5,786 nt of DNA from JAGGVT01 sp965369605. GTDB lineage: Bacteria > JAJVIF01 > JAGGVT01. Shown one piece after another: positions 5,734 through 5,786 of this stretch; the first letter of the stretch is position 1; every line of letters begins with the position of its first letter. A program made the position numbers and the translations under genes. The stretch is taken from NCBI GenBank assembly GCA_965369605.1, contig CBDURE010000182.1:1-5786 (forward strand). Reading direction: 5' to 3'. The notes beneath the pieces are model-generated. The model had not been told where the DNA came from, made no database searches, and worked only from the letters and a program-made list of their open reading frames with translations.

Positions 5734-5749
5734 GGGCTGTTGAAAAAGG
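5734..5749 (+). repeat. Second copy of the foldback terminal sequence
   Basis: GGGCTGTTGAAAAAGG on the plus strand matches the foldback end at 4184-4200 (minus strand GGGACTGTTGAAAAAGC) apart from the fourth and last bases. The two copies lie on either side of the export gene and both read outward from it. Beyond it is a C-rich tract (about 5762-5786) in which two C-runs flank TTAAT, another probable intergenic repeat cut by the window edge. Confidence 0.5.
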
Positions 5750-5786
5750 TTGTTTTTATACTCCATCCCCCCCTTAATCCCCCCGC

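Noticed and set aside
5530..5766. 78-codon minus-strand frame overlapping the start of the export gene
   Set aside because: It is built mostly from the palindrome and the foldback-end repeat, and has no family resemblance or ribosome binding site.

Overview
The window holds three complete genes, all on the minus strand, separated by repeat-rich non-coding DNA. Reading the minus strand 5'->3' (right to left) they are: a Wza-type polysaccharide export protein (4200-5519), a peptide methionine sulfoxide reductase MsrA (3429-3929), and a very large flagellin (244-2835). The gaps between them (270 and about 590 bp) and the separate control signals suggest three independent transcription units rather than one operon. 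No RNA gene, CRISPR array or transposase gene is visible.

The organism is inferred to be a motile diderm bacterium. The flagellin shows motility. The SLBB/Poly_export protein with a signal peptide implies an outer membrane and an exported polysaccharide. The intergenic repeats (foldbacks, short hairpins, C-rich tracts) resemble those I associate with environmental and candidate-phylum genomes. I cannot name a phylum from this sequence.

Layout from left to right: 1-243 is non-coding and carries a perfect 13-bp hairpin that probably terminates the flagellin transcript. 244-2835 is the flagellin, with canonical D0/D1 ends and a roughly 590-residue surface-exposed middle that contains an internal duplication. 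2836-3428 is its leader and promoter region. It has a strong Shine-Dalgarno, two adjacent perfect hairpins (one with a GGA loop typical of CsrA sites), a sigma-28-like promoter, and further out a pair of near-identical 22-bp direct repeats that may be an insertion-sequence end. 3429-3929 is msrA. 3930-4070 carries dyad repeats with an exact 40-bp period. 4071-4200 is a small foldback element that abuts the stop codon of the export gene. 4200-5519 is the export protein. 5520-5786 holds its leader, a weak promoter candidate, a large imperfect palindrome, and a second copy of the foldback's terminal sequence.

Flagellin and exported polysaccharide both act at the cell surface, and MsrA repairs oxidised methionines, but nothing in the sequence shows that the three work as a unit. 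I did not find a clear new multi-gene system. The points most worth following are the leader-RNA architecture of the flagellin gene, the unusual flagellin middle domain, and the two intergenic repeat families.
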